DNA of 49,246 nucleotides from Rhizobiaceae bacterium (GCA_029233925.1 JARGOX010000031.1:1-49246); one strand, 5' to 3'. Positions 37,761 through 45,845 are shown, counted from the stretch's first letter. Made by a program: numbers and translations. The notes: generated by a model not told the origin, from the sequence alone.

Positions 37761-38075
37761 TTAGCGCGCCCGGAGAGCCGCTTCATAGGCCAGGTGCACC
37801 CAGGCGCTCAATTCATCAGGATCGTCCATGGCGCTGTCGGGAATGGACCAATAGGGCATTTTGACTGGTTTCTTCTTGCCCTCATAGGACCATTGGGTGG
37901 AGCCGGCCGCCTCAAACTTCCCGGCGCTGAGCTTGTCGGCCTTCAACAGCATTTCACCAGCAACCACCAGCGCCAGAATGCGCCCCTGATGATAGATACC
38001 TTTGCCGCCGAACATCGATTTGACCGTCACCGGTCCAAGCCCCTCGAACATCTCATGAATGGCTTCAATATCCAT
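37761..38075 (-). CDS. TfoX N-terminal domain protein
   Basis: A 104-residue protein matching the TfoX N-terminal domain: IHEMFEGLGPVTVKSMFGGKGIYHQGRILALV is the usual order, here in residues 5-37. The competence regulator TfoX has an additional C-terminal domain, which is absent, so a role in competence should not be assumed. The ATG at 38075 has GGGGA 9 bases upstream; the frame's earlier start at 38138 adds a hydrophobic piece that is not family-like. Position next to the 286-bp repeat element means its downstream end lies 96 bp from that element. Confidence 0.85.
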   Translation of the reverse strand: MDIEAIHEMFEGLGPVTVKSMFGGKGIYHQGRILALVVAGEMLLKADKLSAGKFEAAGSTQWSYEGKKKPVKMPYWSIPDSAMDDPDELSAWVHLAYEAALRAR

Positions 38076-38419
38076 ATTCTGTCGTCCCCACCTTTTTATC
38101 GACAGCAAAAACCACCGAACACGCAGACAAATTAACATCCACCGGATTCCCTGTCACGCCCCCTGCCCCACGAACAACAGTTGAATGCTGCCGATACTGG
38201 CGTCAGCCAAATATAATGGAGCCGTCCGGACCGTCATGTCTCCATTTGATTGGAAAACATCGGCGTTTGAGAAAAACGCGGTAATGGATGAATATACCCG
38301 TGTAATACCACTGCTTTTACAGCCATTGACGAAATATCGAACATAGTAACAACTGTCGAATGGTGTTAATTTACCGCGATTACGAGAGTTTTGCATCAAA
38401 CAAACACGGAGTTGTCATC
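38076..38419. other. Intergenic region between divergent TfoX and Gly-rich genes
   Basis: These 344 bp contain no reading frame I would defend. By position they must carry the promoters of the two divergent genes; no confident -35/-10 pair or operator was recognised. Confidence 0.5.
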
Positions 38420-38716
38420 ATGGAAGCTTTGATACCACTGATCATACAGGCCATTTCCGGCGCGGTCGGCGGCGGCGTAATCGGCAATGTTGTCAAATCA
38501 GCAGCCATGAGCATGCTGCCCAAATTGCTTGCAGGTGTGGTTGGCGGTGTTGCCGGCGGCAGCGCCATTGGTCCGATCATAGCGGGCATGATAGGCGGCG
38601 ACATGAGCAGCGGCATGGATATGAGCTCGATCATCGGTGACGTCGTCGGCGGCCTTGTCGGCGGCGGTGTCCTGACCGGCATAGCAGGCGCCGTCATGGG
38701 CGCCATGAAGAAATAG
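38420..38716 (+). CDS. Small Gly/Ala-rich hydrophobic protein, hypothetical
   Basis: A 98-residue protein with almost no charged residues, dominated by Gly, Ala, Val, Ile and Met and built of glycine-zipper-like stretches such as GGVAGGSAIGPIIAGMIGG and GGLVGGGVLTGIAGAVMG. It should insert in membranes or assemble into oligomers. There is no classical signal peptide. GGAG lies 8 bases before the ATG at 38420, and a strong hairpin terminator follows 19 bp after the stop, so it appears to be a complete single-gene unit. I do not recognise a named family; similar compositions occur in membrane-active peptides and in gas-vesicle-unrelated glycine-zipper proteins. Confidence 0.72.
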   Translation: MEALIPLIIQAISGAVGGGVIGNVVKSAAMSMLPKLLAGVVGGVAGGSAIGPIIAGMIGGDMSSGMDMSSIIGDVVGGLVGGGVLTGIAGAVMGAMKK

Positions 38717-38735
38717 TTCCTGACTCGGGATATAG

Positions 38736-38763
38736 AAAAAGGCGGCTCCGTGGCCGCCTTTTT
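38736..38763. terminator. Bidirectional rho-independent terminator
   Basis: AAAAAGGCGGC (38736-38746) pairs perfectly with GCCGCCTTTTT (38753-38763), giving a T-run on both strands. It serves the Gly-rich gene from the left and the Na/Pi-transporter transcript from the right. Confidence 0.9.
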
Positions 38764-38782
38764 GTATCCCTCGAATGGACAA

Positions 38783-38807
38783 ACCAATGAAAGCAAGACA
38801 GGCTCTA
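38783..38807. repeat. Single arm related to the 286-bp element ends
   Basis: ACCAATGAAAGC followed by AGACA and GCTCTA, with two mismatches, matches the reverse complement of the left arm at 37380-37414. The arm overlaps the TAG stop codon of the Na/Pi transporter gene at 38805-38807. Confidence 0.6.
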
Positions 38808-40457
38808 GTCGTCCGCTGGCGTCTCATCCGGTTCCAGCTGGCTGCGTGCAATCCGCCTTGCTATCTTGAAGATACCGTCAAGGATTTCGACCAGTTCCAC
38901 CTCCCGCACATAGCCCATCAGCGCGCTCTTTTGATGGCCTTGTGTCTGCCCAAACCATTCCCTGCTCATGTTTCGCGACATGCCCACGACCTCGCGCTTC
39001 TTGTTTCGCACGGAGACAGCCAGTTCTACGTTCTCCTTGACAACCGCCTCTACCGCTTGATCCAGCGCCAGCGCGACCTCTGCGTGATAGGCACGGATCC
39101 GCCGCGCCGCCTCGGGCGTGATCGGTGCGTGCTCGTCCAGCCGTTTGCGCGCCGAAATGGTGATATCCGTCGTGATGCGGTCGGCGACATGCTCCAGATC
39201 GTTGGCGACGCTGACGAGTTGCAATAGATCGCGCGACTGCTTATCCGAAAGCCGCATCAGCGAGATGCGTCCCAGATATTCGATGATGGCTCTATGAAGC
39301 CGGTCCACCGGCGGATCCATCTCTTCAAGTTCCACAAGCGCCCGACGCGACGTAGACAAAGCGGTCGGCAGGGCCTTCACAAGCAGGTCGTCCACATAGT
39401 CGCCCATCCGCCCGATCTCGCGCCGCGCGTTCTCCAGGGCGAATCCGGGGGTGGATAAAAGCCCGTCGTCCAGGTATTTCGGCGTCAGCGGCGCCTCCTC
39501 CGACAGCGGTTTGTCCGGCACCAGCCACTCCACCAATCGCGCAATCTGCGCCGTGAAGCCGATAAACAGAACGGTATTCGCCACGTTGAACACCGTATGC
39601 GCGTTCGCCACCTGGCGCGGCACATCAGACTGCGGCGAAATCATCCGTGCGAATGCCGAAAGCTGATCGATGAACATGATCCACACGACCACTCCCGCTA
39701 CATTGAACAGCACATGCACCACTGCCGCCCGCACCGCCTCCCGCGGCTTGCCGATTGCGGCCAGTCCCGCCGTGGCGCATGTACCGATATTGGCGCCCAT
39801 CGCTACCGCGATCGCCGTCTCCAGCGTCATCACACCCTGGCCCGCCAGCACGATCACGATGCCCGTCGTCGCCGCCGAGGACTGGATGACCGCCGTGAAC
39901 ACCATGCCAGCCAGCACCGCCAGCATTGGAATCTCAAGCGTCGCGATGAAGTCGATGAACACCTGGCTGGTCCTGAGTGGGACCATGGCCTGGCTCATGA
40001 GCCCCATGCCGTAGAACACAAGCCCGATGCCAAAGAGCATCCGCCCGTAGTCCTGCCAATCCCGATTCTTGAACAGGAACGCGACCGCGAACCCCAGCGT
40101 GATCATCGGCAGCGCGAAACGCGTCACGTTGAATGCAAGGATCTGTGCGGTGACAGTGCTACCGATATTGGCGCCCATGATAACGCTGACGCTCTGCGCC
40201 ATCGACATCAACCCCGCCGAGATGAATCCGACCAGGATCACCGTCGTCACAGAGGACGAGTTCACCAGTCCTGTGAACAGCGCGCCCATCCCTGCGCCCA
40301 TAAACCGGTTGGTTGTGACTTTGCCAAGCACGTCCCTTAGCTGCTCGCCCGCCACCCGCTTCAAAGCCGCAGTCATCAGGTCCATGCCGAACAGGAACAG
40401 TGCCAGCCCTCCAAACAGCCCCGTGATAAGTGTGAATTTGTCCAGTTCTTCCGTCAT
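38805..40457 (-). CDS. Na/Pi cotransporter family protein with PhoU-like C-terminal domain
   Basis: A 550-residue inner-membrane protein of the NptA/YjbB type. Two inverted Na/Pi-cotransporter repeats are seen, with the QSSAATT signature (SSAATTGIV) in the second and a NSSSVTT counterpart in the first, eight or more hydrophobic segments up to about residue 320, and a helical PhoU-like domain (about 345-540). YjbB-type members export or import phosphate. The start overlaps the upstream Usp gene stop by 4 bases (ATGA), so the two are coupled. The C-terminal stop codon lies in a copy of an intergenic repeat arm. Codons are richer in G+C than in the first 35 kb. Confidence 0.93.
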   Translation of the reverse strand: MTEELDKFTLITGLFGGLALFLFGMDLMTAALKRVAGEQLRDVLGKVTTNRFMGAGMGALFTGLVNSSSVTTVILVGFISAGLMSMAQSVSVIMGANIGSTVTAQILAFNVTRFALPMITLGFAVAFLFKNRDWQDYGRMLFGIGLVFYGMGLMSQAMVPLRTSQVFIDFIATLEIPMLAVLAGMVFTAVIQSSAATTGIVIVLAGQGVMTLETAIAVAMGANIGTCATAGLAAIGKPREAVRAAVVHVLFNVAGVVVWIMFIDQLSAFARMISPQSDVPRQVANAHTVFNVANTVLFIGFTAQIARLVEWLVPDKPLSEEAPLTPKYLDDGLLSTPGFALENARREIGRMGDYVDDLLVKALPTALSTSRRALVELEEMDPPVDRLHRAIIEYLGRISLMRLSDKQSRDLLQLVSVANDLEHVADRITTDITISARKRLDEHAPITPEAARRIRAYHAEVALALDQAVEAVVKENVELAVSVRNKKREVVGMSRNMSREWFGQTQGHQKSALMGYVREVELVEILDGIFKIARRIARSQLEPDETPADD

Positions 40458-40927
40458 TCCTCCATCTCGGGCCGTGCTTTGACAACCGTAACAGGCGGCC
40501 CGGCCATCTGAACCACGCGCTCGGCAACGGATCCGAGCATGACGTGTGGCAGTCCCGTCCGTCCACGGCTTCCGATGACAATCAGATCCGCTCCGATCTC
40601 GTTGGCAACTTCAGTAATCCGGCCCGGTGGCAGGCCGCTGACCTGCACCGTCTCTAGCTGCTCGAGACTTCCCGCCTCCGGATACTTTCCTTTGAACTCC
40701 GCGATGAAATCTGTAAACATTTCCTTGGCGACGTCCTCCAACGGCCGGAGCCAGTCGCCATCGGGCTTACGATAAAATCCAGGGCTGGACGCAGGATCGT
40801 GCACGACGTTAAGCACGACCAGTCGCGCGCCATCGCGCGCCGCCTGGCCGCATGCCCACAAAAGGGCAGCCTCGGAATCCGCCGAAAAATCCACGGCGCA
40901 CAGGACCGTGCCTGTTTTATCTTTCAT
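40454..40927 (-). CDS. Universal stress protein (UspA family)
   Basis: A 157-residue Usp-fold protein. The N-terminal VLCAVDFSADSEAAL strand and helix are typical, and the C-terminal ATP-binding loop IGSRGRTGLPHVMLGS fits the G-x2-G-x9-G(S) nucleotide motif, so it probably binds ATP. It sits between two phosphate-transporter genes and overlaps both by 4 bp, which suggests a role in controlling phosphate uptake or sensing; this is an inference from the tight linkage. Start ATG at 40927 overlaps the PiT stop. Confidence 0.92.
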   Translation of the reverse strand: MKDKTGTVLCAVDFSADSEAALLWACGQAARDGARLVVLNVVHDPASSPGFYRKPDGDWLRPLEDVAKEMFTDFIAEFKGKYPEAGSLEQLETVQVSGLPPGRITEVANEIGADLIVIGSRGRTGLPHVMLGSVAERVVQMAGPPVTVVKARPEMEE

Positions 40928-42498
40928 GGCAGAAGCGCTCCCCGGATCATAAAGAAGATCATCGCGGAAAAAAGCGCCGTAGCCGGCACGGTAATCACCC
41001 AGGCGGCGGCGATGCGCAGCAGCAGCGTGCGCTTGACCAGTTCAACCCGCTGAATTTTCCGCAGGCCCTTGCGCTCGGCCTTGTAAAGCGCGCCTGCTGC
41101 TCCGCCGGATTTCAGCCTCCGCAACATCTCGCCCTTCTCCTGCACACTCGCCGCATCAAACCGAGCGAGAAAGACTTCAACAGATTCGCCGTCCTCTCCT
41201 CGATGATGCTCCCGGATCTCCTCAGTCATCCGCGCGTAGCTGACCTTCAGGTATTCGCGCAGGAAGCCGACCCCGAACACCCCACCGACCGCGATGTGTG
41301 TCGAGCTGACCGGAAGCCCCAGCTGAGAGGCGATGATCACGGTGATCGCGGCGGCCAGCGCCACGCAGAAGGCGCGCGCCTTGTCCAGCTCAGTGATCTC
41401 AGAGCCGACCGTCCGGATCAACTTCGGCCCATAGAGGGCCAGGCCCAGCACGATGCCGGCGGCGCCGACCAGCATCACCCAGAACGGGATCGGCGCCTTG
41501 CCCGCTATGTCGCCATGCATGATCGCTTCGCTGATACCCGCAAGCGGCCCGACCGCATTCGCCACGTCATTGGCGCCATGAGCAAAGCTCAGAAGCGCTG
41601 CCGCGAATATCAACGGCACCGTGAAGAGCGCATTGACCCCATTCTTGTCGTTGGGCAAATCCGGCGCGACGCGCGCCACGTGTCGGCGCATCAGCACCCA
41701 GACCACGGCTGCAATGACAATGCCGACCAGACTTGCGGTCATGAACCCGACGGGAAAGATCTTCTTCAAGCCTTTGAGCATCAGGTAGGTCGCGAACGCC
41801 CATGCCATCACCGCGATCAGCAGCGGCGCCATCCGTTGTGCTGCAGCCATCAGATCCGGCTGATAGGTGATCGTGCGCTTGATGAGATAGAGGAATGCTG
41901 CCGCGATGATACCGCCAAGGATCGGCGAGATTACCCACGATGCGGCGATGCGAGCCACCACCCCCCAATCGGCAATGCCCCAGCCGGCCGCCGCAATGCC
42001 CGCACCCAGAACGCCGCCGACGATGGAATGGGTTGTCGACACCGGCGCGCCGACGGCAGTCGCGAAATTGAGCCACAAGGCAGCAGCCAGCAGTGCCGCA
42101 ATCATCAGCCAGATGAAGGTGTCGGCGTCGGCGATCATTGCGGGGTTGATGATGCCGTTCTTGATCGTGCCGACCACGTCGCCGCCGGCGATCAGCGCTC
42201 CCGCGGCTTCACAAACCGCGGCAATGATAATCGCTCCGACCAGCGTGATCGCGCGCGATCCGACAGCCGGCCCGACGTTGTTCGCAACGTCGTTCGCGCC
42301 GATGTTGAGCGCCATATAGCCGCCAATCATCGCAGCCATCACCAGCAGCGTGCCATGGGGCCCGCCAGGCCCGCGCGCCAAGGCGAAAAGCATGATCAGC
42401 GCGATGAAAAGAACCGCCGTACCCAGTCGGAAAAGTTCTCCCCGGTTGACCAGCAAGCCTTCCTCAAGCTTGCGAATATCCCAGATTTTGTTGGTCAT
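40924..42498 (-). CDS. Inorganic phosphate transporter, PiT family
   Basis: A 524-residue polytopic membrane protein of the PiT (PHO4) family. The duplicated signature is clear: GANDVANNVGP near the N-terminus (about 67-77) and GANDVANAVGP in the second half. Twelve or so hydrophobic segments surround a cytosolic loop, and the C-terminal 120 residues are hydrophilic with a further helix pair. A very strong ribosome site (GGGAGGTGGGG) precedes the ATG. It is the first gene of a three-gene unit (PiT, Usp, Na/Pi) whose members overlap by 4 bp, so translation is coupled throughout. Confidence 0.95.
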   Translation of the reverse strand: MTNKIWDIRKLEEGLLVNRGELFRLGTAVLFIALIMLFALARGPGGPHGTLLVMAAMIGGYMALNIGANDVANNVGPAVGSRAITLVGAIIIAAVCEAAGALIAGGDVVGTIKNGIINPAMIADADTFIWLMIAALLAAALWLNFATAVGAPVSTTHSIVGGVLGAGIAAAGWGIADWGVVARIAASWVISPILGGIIAAAFLYLIKRTITYQPDLMAAAQRMAPLLIAVMAWAFATYLMLKGLKKIFPVGFMTASLVGIVIAAVVWVLMRRHVARVAPDLPNDKNGVNALFTVPLIFAAALLSFAHGANDVANAVGPLAGISEAIMHGDIAGKAPIPFWVMLVGAAGIVLGLALYGPKLIRTVGSEITELDKARAFCVALAAAITVIIASQLGLPVSSTHIAVGGVFGVGFLREYLKVSYARMTEEIREHHRGEDGESVEVFLARFDAASVQEKGEMLRRLKSGGAAGALYKAERKGLRKIQRVELVKRTLLLRIAAAWVITVPATALFSAMIFFMIRGALLP

Positions 42499-42630
42499 CG
42501 CTTCCCCACCTCCCCGCAGTCACAGGCTTCTGCGCAAACGGGCGACCTGATCGCGACAGATTTGTGACAATATAATGTTGTTTAGAGCATCATCTCAGGC
42601 CGGACGTTTTGTCATGGATCAAGTCCGGCG

Positions 42631-42828
42631 GTGCGCTTGCCCTTTGGCGGCGGCCTCTCAATTGCCGGGCCATCGTTTGTGCTAAAGACAGGTTATTTAT
42701 GGACACCACCCCGCCCATTTCGGGAGCACAACGCCAAACTGAAACGTGCGATCGCCGATGGCGAGCCGGTCCGTTTCGCCGATGTCAAGATCGACGAAAC
42801 CGCGACAGCCGACAAGCAAGCCAGATGA
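42631..42828 (+). pseudogene. Possible gene remnant or small hypothetical gene in the PiT-BCCT gap
   Basis: The 427-bp gap between two leftward genes carries a 65-codon rightward frame starting with GTG. The second half (PFREHNAKLKRAIADGEPVR, then FADVKIDETATADKQAR) has the look of a real protein end with normal codon use, while the first half looks less natural and has no ribosome site. A strong rightward terminator follows 68 bp after the stop, which supports a rightward transcript once ending here. The same gap contains a TTTAGAGCA word at 42581 and a small hairpin (CCGGAC/GTCCGG, about 42600-42630). Product not recognised; a decayed gene fragment is the most likely reading. Confidence 0.4.
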
Positions 42829-42895
42829 ATGGAAGAGTTGATTTGAGTTTCTGGCACCGCGCCCGTCCGCTCACTACCGCCAAGGCATGAATGAC

Positions 42896-42925
42896 AAGGG
42901 CCGCCAGTAATGGCGGCCCTTTTTG
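42896..42925 (+). terminator. Strong hairpin terminator, best read rightward
   Basis: AAGGGCCGCCA (42896-42906) pairs with TGGCGGCCCTT (42911-42921) across a 4-base loop and continues into TTTTT on the plus strand. On the minus strand the run is only two T, so it would end a rightward transcript best, though it also lies directly after the BCCT stop. Confidence 0.8.
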
Positions 42926-44548
42926 TCAGCGTGGTTCGCTGTGCAGTCCCTTGAGGATCGCGAAACAGGCGAGCAGCAGGATGATGGTGAACGGGAAGCC
43001 CGTTGAGACAGCCATCGCCTGCAGCGCCCCCAGTCCGCCGCCCAACAGCAGCGCAATAGCGACCAGTCCCTCGAAACTTGCCCAGAATATACGCTGAGGC
43101 ACCGGCGCGTCGATCTTGCCGCCAGCGGTGATCGTGTCGATGACCAGCGACCCGGAGTCGGACGAGGTAACGAAGAACACGATCACCAGCACGATGGCGA
43201 TGAACGAGGTGATCTGTTGCAGCGGCAGGCCTTCGAGCATGGCAAACAGCTTCAACTCCAGTGGAGAATCGACGACGAGCTGGTAGCCGTCATTGACCAG
43301 CTGGGTGATCGCGGTGCCACCGAATACTGTCATCCAGAACACCGAGACGACCGACGGGATGAGCAGTACGCAGACGAGAAACTCGCGCACTGACCGACCG
43401 CGACTGACGCGGGCGATGAACATGCCGACAAACGGTGACCAGGAAATCCACCAGGCCCAGTAGAATGCCGTCCAGCCCTGACGGAAATTGTCATCGTCAC
43501 GTCCGAACGGATTGGAGAGTTCGGGCAGATAGCGAACATATTCGTAGAGATTGTGGAAGAAGCCGGTGAAAATCGCCACTGTCGGTCCGACGATCAGCAC
43601 GAAGACCAGCAGCAAGGCGGCCAGCATCATATTGATCTCGGACAGCCGTTTGACGCCCGCATCGAGGCCGGCGACGACCGACATCAGTGCGACGCCGGTA
43701 ATCGCGACAATCAGCAGAACCTTGGAAACGTCGTTGATCGGAACGCCGAAGAGGTGGTTGAGGCCGGCATTGGCCTGTTCTGCGCCGAAACCCAGCGAGG
43801 TGGCGAGCCCGAACAGCGTGGCGAAAACCGCCAGGATGTCGATGATGTGCCCGGTCCAGCCCCAGATGCGCTCACCAAAGATCGGGTAGAACACCGACCG
43901 CATGGTCAGCGGCAGTCCCTTGTTGTAGGAAAACAGTGCCAGTGCCAGTGCGACGATGGCGTAAATCGCCCAGGGGTGCAGGCCCCAGTGGAAGATCGTC
44001 GCCGCCATACCGAGATTGCGCGCCTCGATCGCGTCGCCCGCTGCCCCGCCAAGCGGTGCCCAGCTTTCGGGCGTGCCGGCGTTGTCGGCGAAAGAGGAGG
44101 AGAAGTGCGAGATCGGCTCCGATACGCCGTAAAACATCAGCCCGATGCCCATGCCGGCGGCAAACAGCATCGCAAACCATCCGGTATAGGAATAGTCCGG
44201 GGTCGCGTCCTTGCCGCCGATCCGGACCTTGCCGTAGGGCGAGACAATCAGGAACAGGCACAACAGCACGAAAATGTTGGCCGCAGTGAGGAAGAACCAG
44301 TCGAAAGTCTCGGTCAACCAGTTGCGCAGATCGTTGAAGGCTGCACCGGCACTGTCCTGGAAGGCCAGGGTGAAAAAGACAAAAGCGACGATGCTCAATC
44401 CGGAGATCGCGAAAACCGGATTGTGGATGTCGAGACCAAAAGGCCCCATTGACATGGAAATATTGTCCTGACCCACCTCGTATTCGGTGTCGATCATGTT
44501 GCTTGGGCCTTCCGGGTCCGGAATACCCTGTCCGCTGGTGTCACTCAT
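42926..44548 (-). CDS. BCCT-family (betaine/choline/carnitine-type) transporter
   Basis: Inner-membrane secondary transporter of 540 residues with twelve hydrophobic segments. The family hallmarks are the glycine-rich AAGMGIGLMFYGVSEP (Na+/substrate region) and the Trp-rich segment FYWAWWISWSPFVG that builds the aromatic box for the quaternary ammonium group. Such carriers take up glycine betaine, choline, carnitine or dimethylsulfoniopropionate for osmoprotection. The N-terminal 40 residues are hydrophilic and acidic. GGGAGG lies upstream of the ATG. A Usp gene precedes it by 55 bp on the same strand and is probably co-transcribed, as often seen for osmolyte transporters. Confidence 0.94.
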   Translation of the reverse strand: MSDTSGQGIPDPEGPSNMIDTEYEVGQDNISMSMGPFGLDIHNPVFAISGLSIVAFVFFTLAFQDSAGAAFNDLRNWLTETFDWFFLTAANIFVLLCLFLIVSPYGKVRIGGKDATPDYSYTGWFAMLFAAGMGIGLMFYGVSEPISHFSSSFADNAGTPESWAPLGGAAGDAIEARNLGMAATIFHWGLHPWAIYAIVALALALFSYNKGLPLTMRSVFYPIFGERIWGWTGHIIDILAVFATLFGLATSLGFGAEQANAGLNHLFGVPINDVSKVLLIVAITGVALMSVVAGLDAGVKRLSEINMMLAALLLVFVLIVGPTVAIFTGFFHNLYEYVRYLPELSNPFGRDDDNFRQGWTAFYWAWWISWSPFVGMFIARVSRGRSVREFLVCVLLIPSVVSVFWMTVFGGTAITQLVNDGYQLVVDSPLELKLFAMLEGLPLQQITSFIAIVLVIVFFVTSSDSGSLVIDTITAGGKIDAPVPQRIFWASFEGLVAIALLLGGGLGALQAMAVSTGFPFTIILLLACFAILKGLHSEPR

Positions 44549-44603
44549 GGTGTGTCCTCCCGCTCAGGTTTTGTTTGTTGCTGCAAGTGTCGCCGACGTG
44601 CGC

Positions 44604-45020
44604 TTAGCCGCGGACGAGAAAGACAGATGCACGCGTATGGGTCGCAAGCCGGCCACCGTTGGATGGCCAGACATGATCGGCGACATTGGGAATATGCGTC
44701 GCCATAACGATGAGATCGCATTGGGTTTCGCGTGCCGTCTTGATCAGCGCGTCATCGAGATCGACTGCCGGATCATGACTGACCACGGTCTTGCCATGTG
44801 CCTCGATGCCGTGGGTCTTGGCCTGCTCGGCAACAAAACCTGCGAGCTTCTGATCGTATTCCGCCTGATTATGTCCGAGTGGACCGGGCGTTGACGCCGT
44901 CACGCCGACATAGGTCACCGGTGCGTTATAGAATTTTGATAGTTTTGCGGCCGTGTCCAATGCGAGCGACAGCTTGTCAGCGTGTGCAAGATCCACAGGT
45001 ACCATTATTTTATTGTACAT
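44604..45020 (-). CDS. Universal stress protein (UspA family), BCCT-linked
   Basis: A 138-residue Usp-fold protein starting MYNKIMVPVDLAHADK. The C-terminal loop THIPNVADHVWPSNGGR differs from the G-x2-G-x9-G ATP motif of the other Usp in this window, so it may bind nucleotide weakly or differently. GGGGAG is placed well before the ATG. It lies 55 bp upstream of the BCCT carrier; Usp proteins are known to be associated with osmolyte transporters (for example TeaD with the TeaABC ectoine system), suggesting it regulates this carrier, by inference. The 288 bp upstream, up to the IS remnant, contain no gene I can support. Confidence 0.9.
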   Translation of the reverse strand: MYNKIMVPVDLAHADKLSLALDTAAKLSKFYNAPVTYVGVTASTPGPLGHNQAEYDQKLAGFVAEQAKTHGIEAHGKTVVSHDPAVDLDDALIKTARETQCDLIVMATHIPNVADHVWPSNGGRLATHTRASVFLVRG

Positions 45021-45308
45021 TGGCTCTCCCCGTACTGTATTCGATCGGCTCGATTGTCGCCGATGCTGTTATCCGGCATTCCCCATTTGGATCACCTTAT
45101 GACACAGTAAGCGCATCCAGGGTGGATCGCCAAGTTTCTTTCGACTTTAGTGCGCTCTGGCTGTTAGCAATTGCTGGGTGACGCAACAAAGTCGGGTGTC
45201 TTGGCAGCCAGAGACGTGATTTGACCAGGCGCCGGACAATATTTTTCCGTCTTCGATGTTTGATATCGTGGGTTTAACTTTGGACTTGCCCGTAGTTTTG
45301 AAAACTAT

Positions 45309-45764
45309 CAGAAAATCCCTCCACTTTTTACGGGCAAGTCCAAGAAGGACTTGCCATTGAGGTCGATTTCTCACTGCCAGCCGAGCGGGTTGTTCGTTGC
45401 CTCAACCAGATCATCGAATGGCGAGAAAAGCCGGATGCAAAACGTGTTGATAATGGCGCGGAATATGTCAGTGGCACACTGTTGTCATAGCCACAAATGC
45501 GGGAGATCACCAATATTCACATTCATTCTCAAGCCTAAACACAACGCTTACATCGAGCGCTACAACCGAACCGTTCGCCAGAAATGGTTGGGTCGCACTA
45601 TCTTTGAATTAATTCAGGAGGTGCAGGATCGCACCACCCATTGGCTATGGACATACAGCAATGATAGACCGAATATGAAGATTGGTGGAATAACCCCAAT
45701 CCAGAAACTCAAAATGGCAGTATAAATTCTACCAGATGAGCCCGTAAAAATGGGAGGATTACCA
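45309..45764 (+). mobile_element. Decayed IS3-family insertion sequence (internal deletion)
   Basis: About 456 bp bounded by matching ends: the left end (about 45309-45336) contains AATCCCTCCACTTTTTACGGGC and the right end (45739-45764), read inward, has TAATCCTCCCATTTTTACGGGC, so they are imperfect inverted repeats. Between them only the C-terminal third of an OrfB-type transposase remains. Just inside the left end GGCAAGTCC/GGACTTGCC form a small palindrome, and GGACTTGCC also appears outside at 45282-45290, hinting at rearrangement. A full IS3 element is about 1.2-1.5 kb, so most of it is lost and it cannot move by itself. Confidence 0.75.
45357..45725 (+). pseudogene. IS3-family transposase OrfB fragment, frameshifted
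   Basis: Two frames together encode the end of an rve (DDE) integrase core. The first (about 45357-45485) reads DFSLPAERVVRCLNQIIEW and then VDNGAEYVSGTLLS before a TAG; the second continues with NAYIERYNRTVRQKWLG, then LWTYSNDRPNMKIGGITPIQ to the stop at 45725. The D of VDNG and the E of NAYIERYNR are the second Asp and the Glu of the DDE triad. A +1 frame change and stop separate them, and the N-terminal two thirds including the first Asp are missing, so no active enzyme can be made. Confidence 0.85.
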
Positions 45765-45845
45765 TACCGTGTGAAGGGAAAACGTTTTGCCCCAAGCGGT
45801 TGCCAATTGACCAGACTTGTAAGTAGATTGCACTTGGAGATTATC

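Noticed and set aside
40852-42567. 571-residue open frame antisense to the PiT gene
   Set aside because: It mirrors a G+C-rich coding gene, is full of His/Arg/Asp typical of an antisense shadow, and the opposite strand has clear PiT signatures and a strong ribosome site.
45147-45374. 75-residue minus-strand frame upstream of the IS remnant
   Set aside because: It crosses the IS left end and has no family resemblance.
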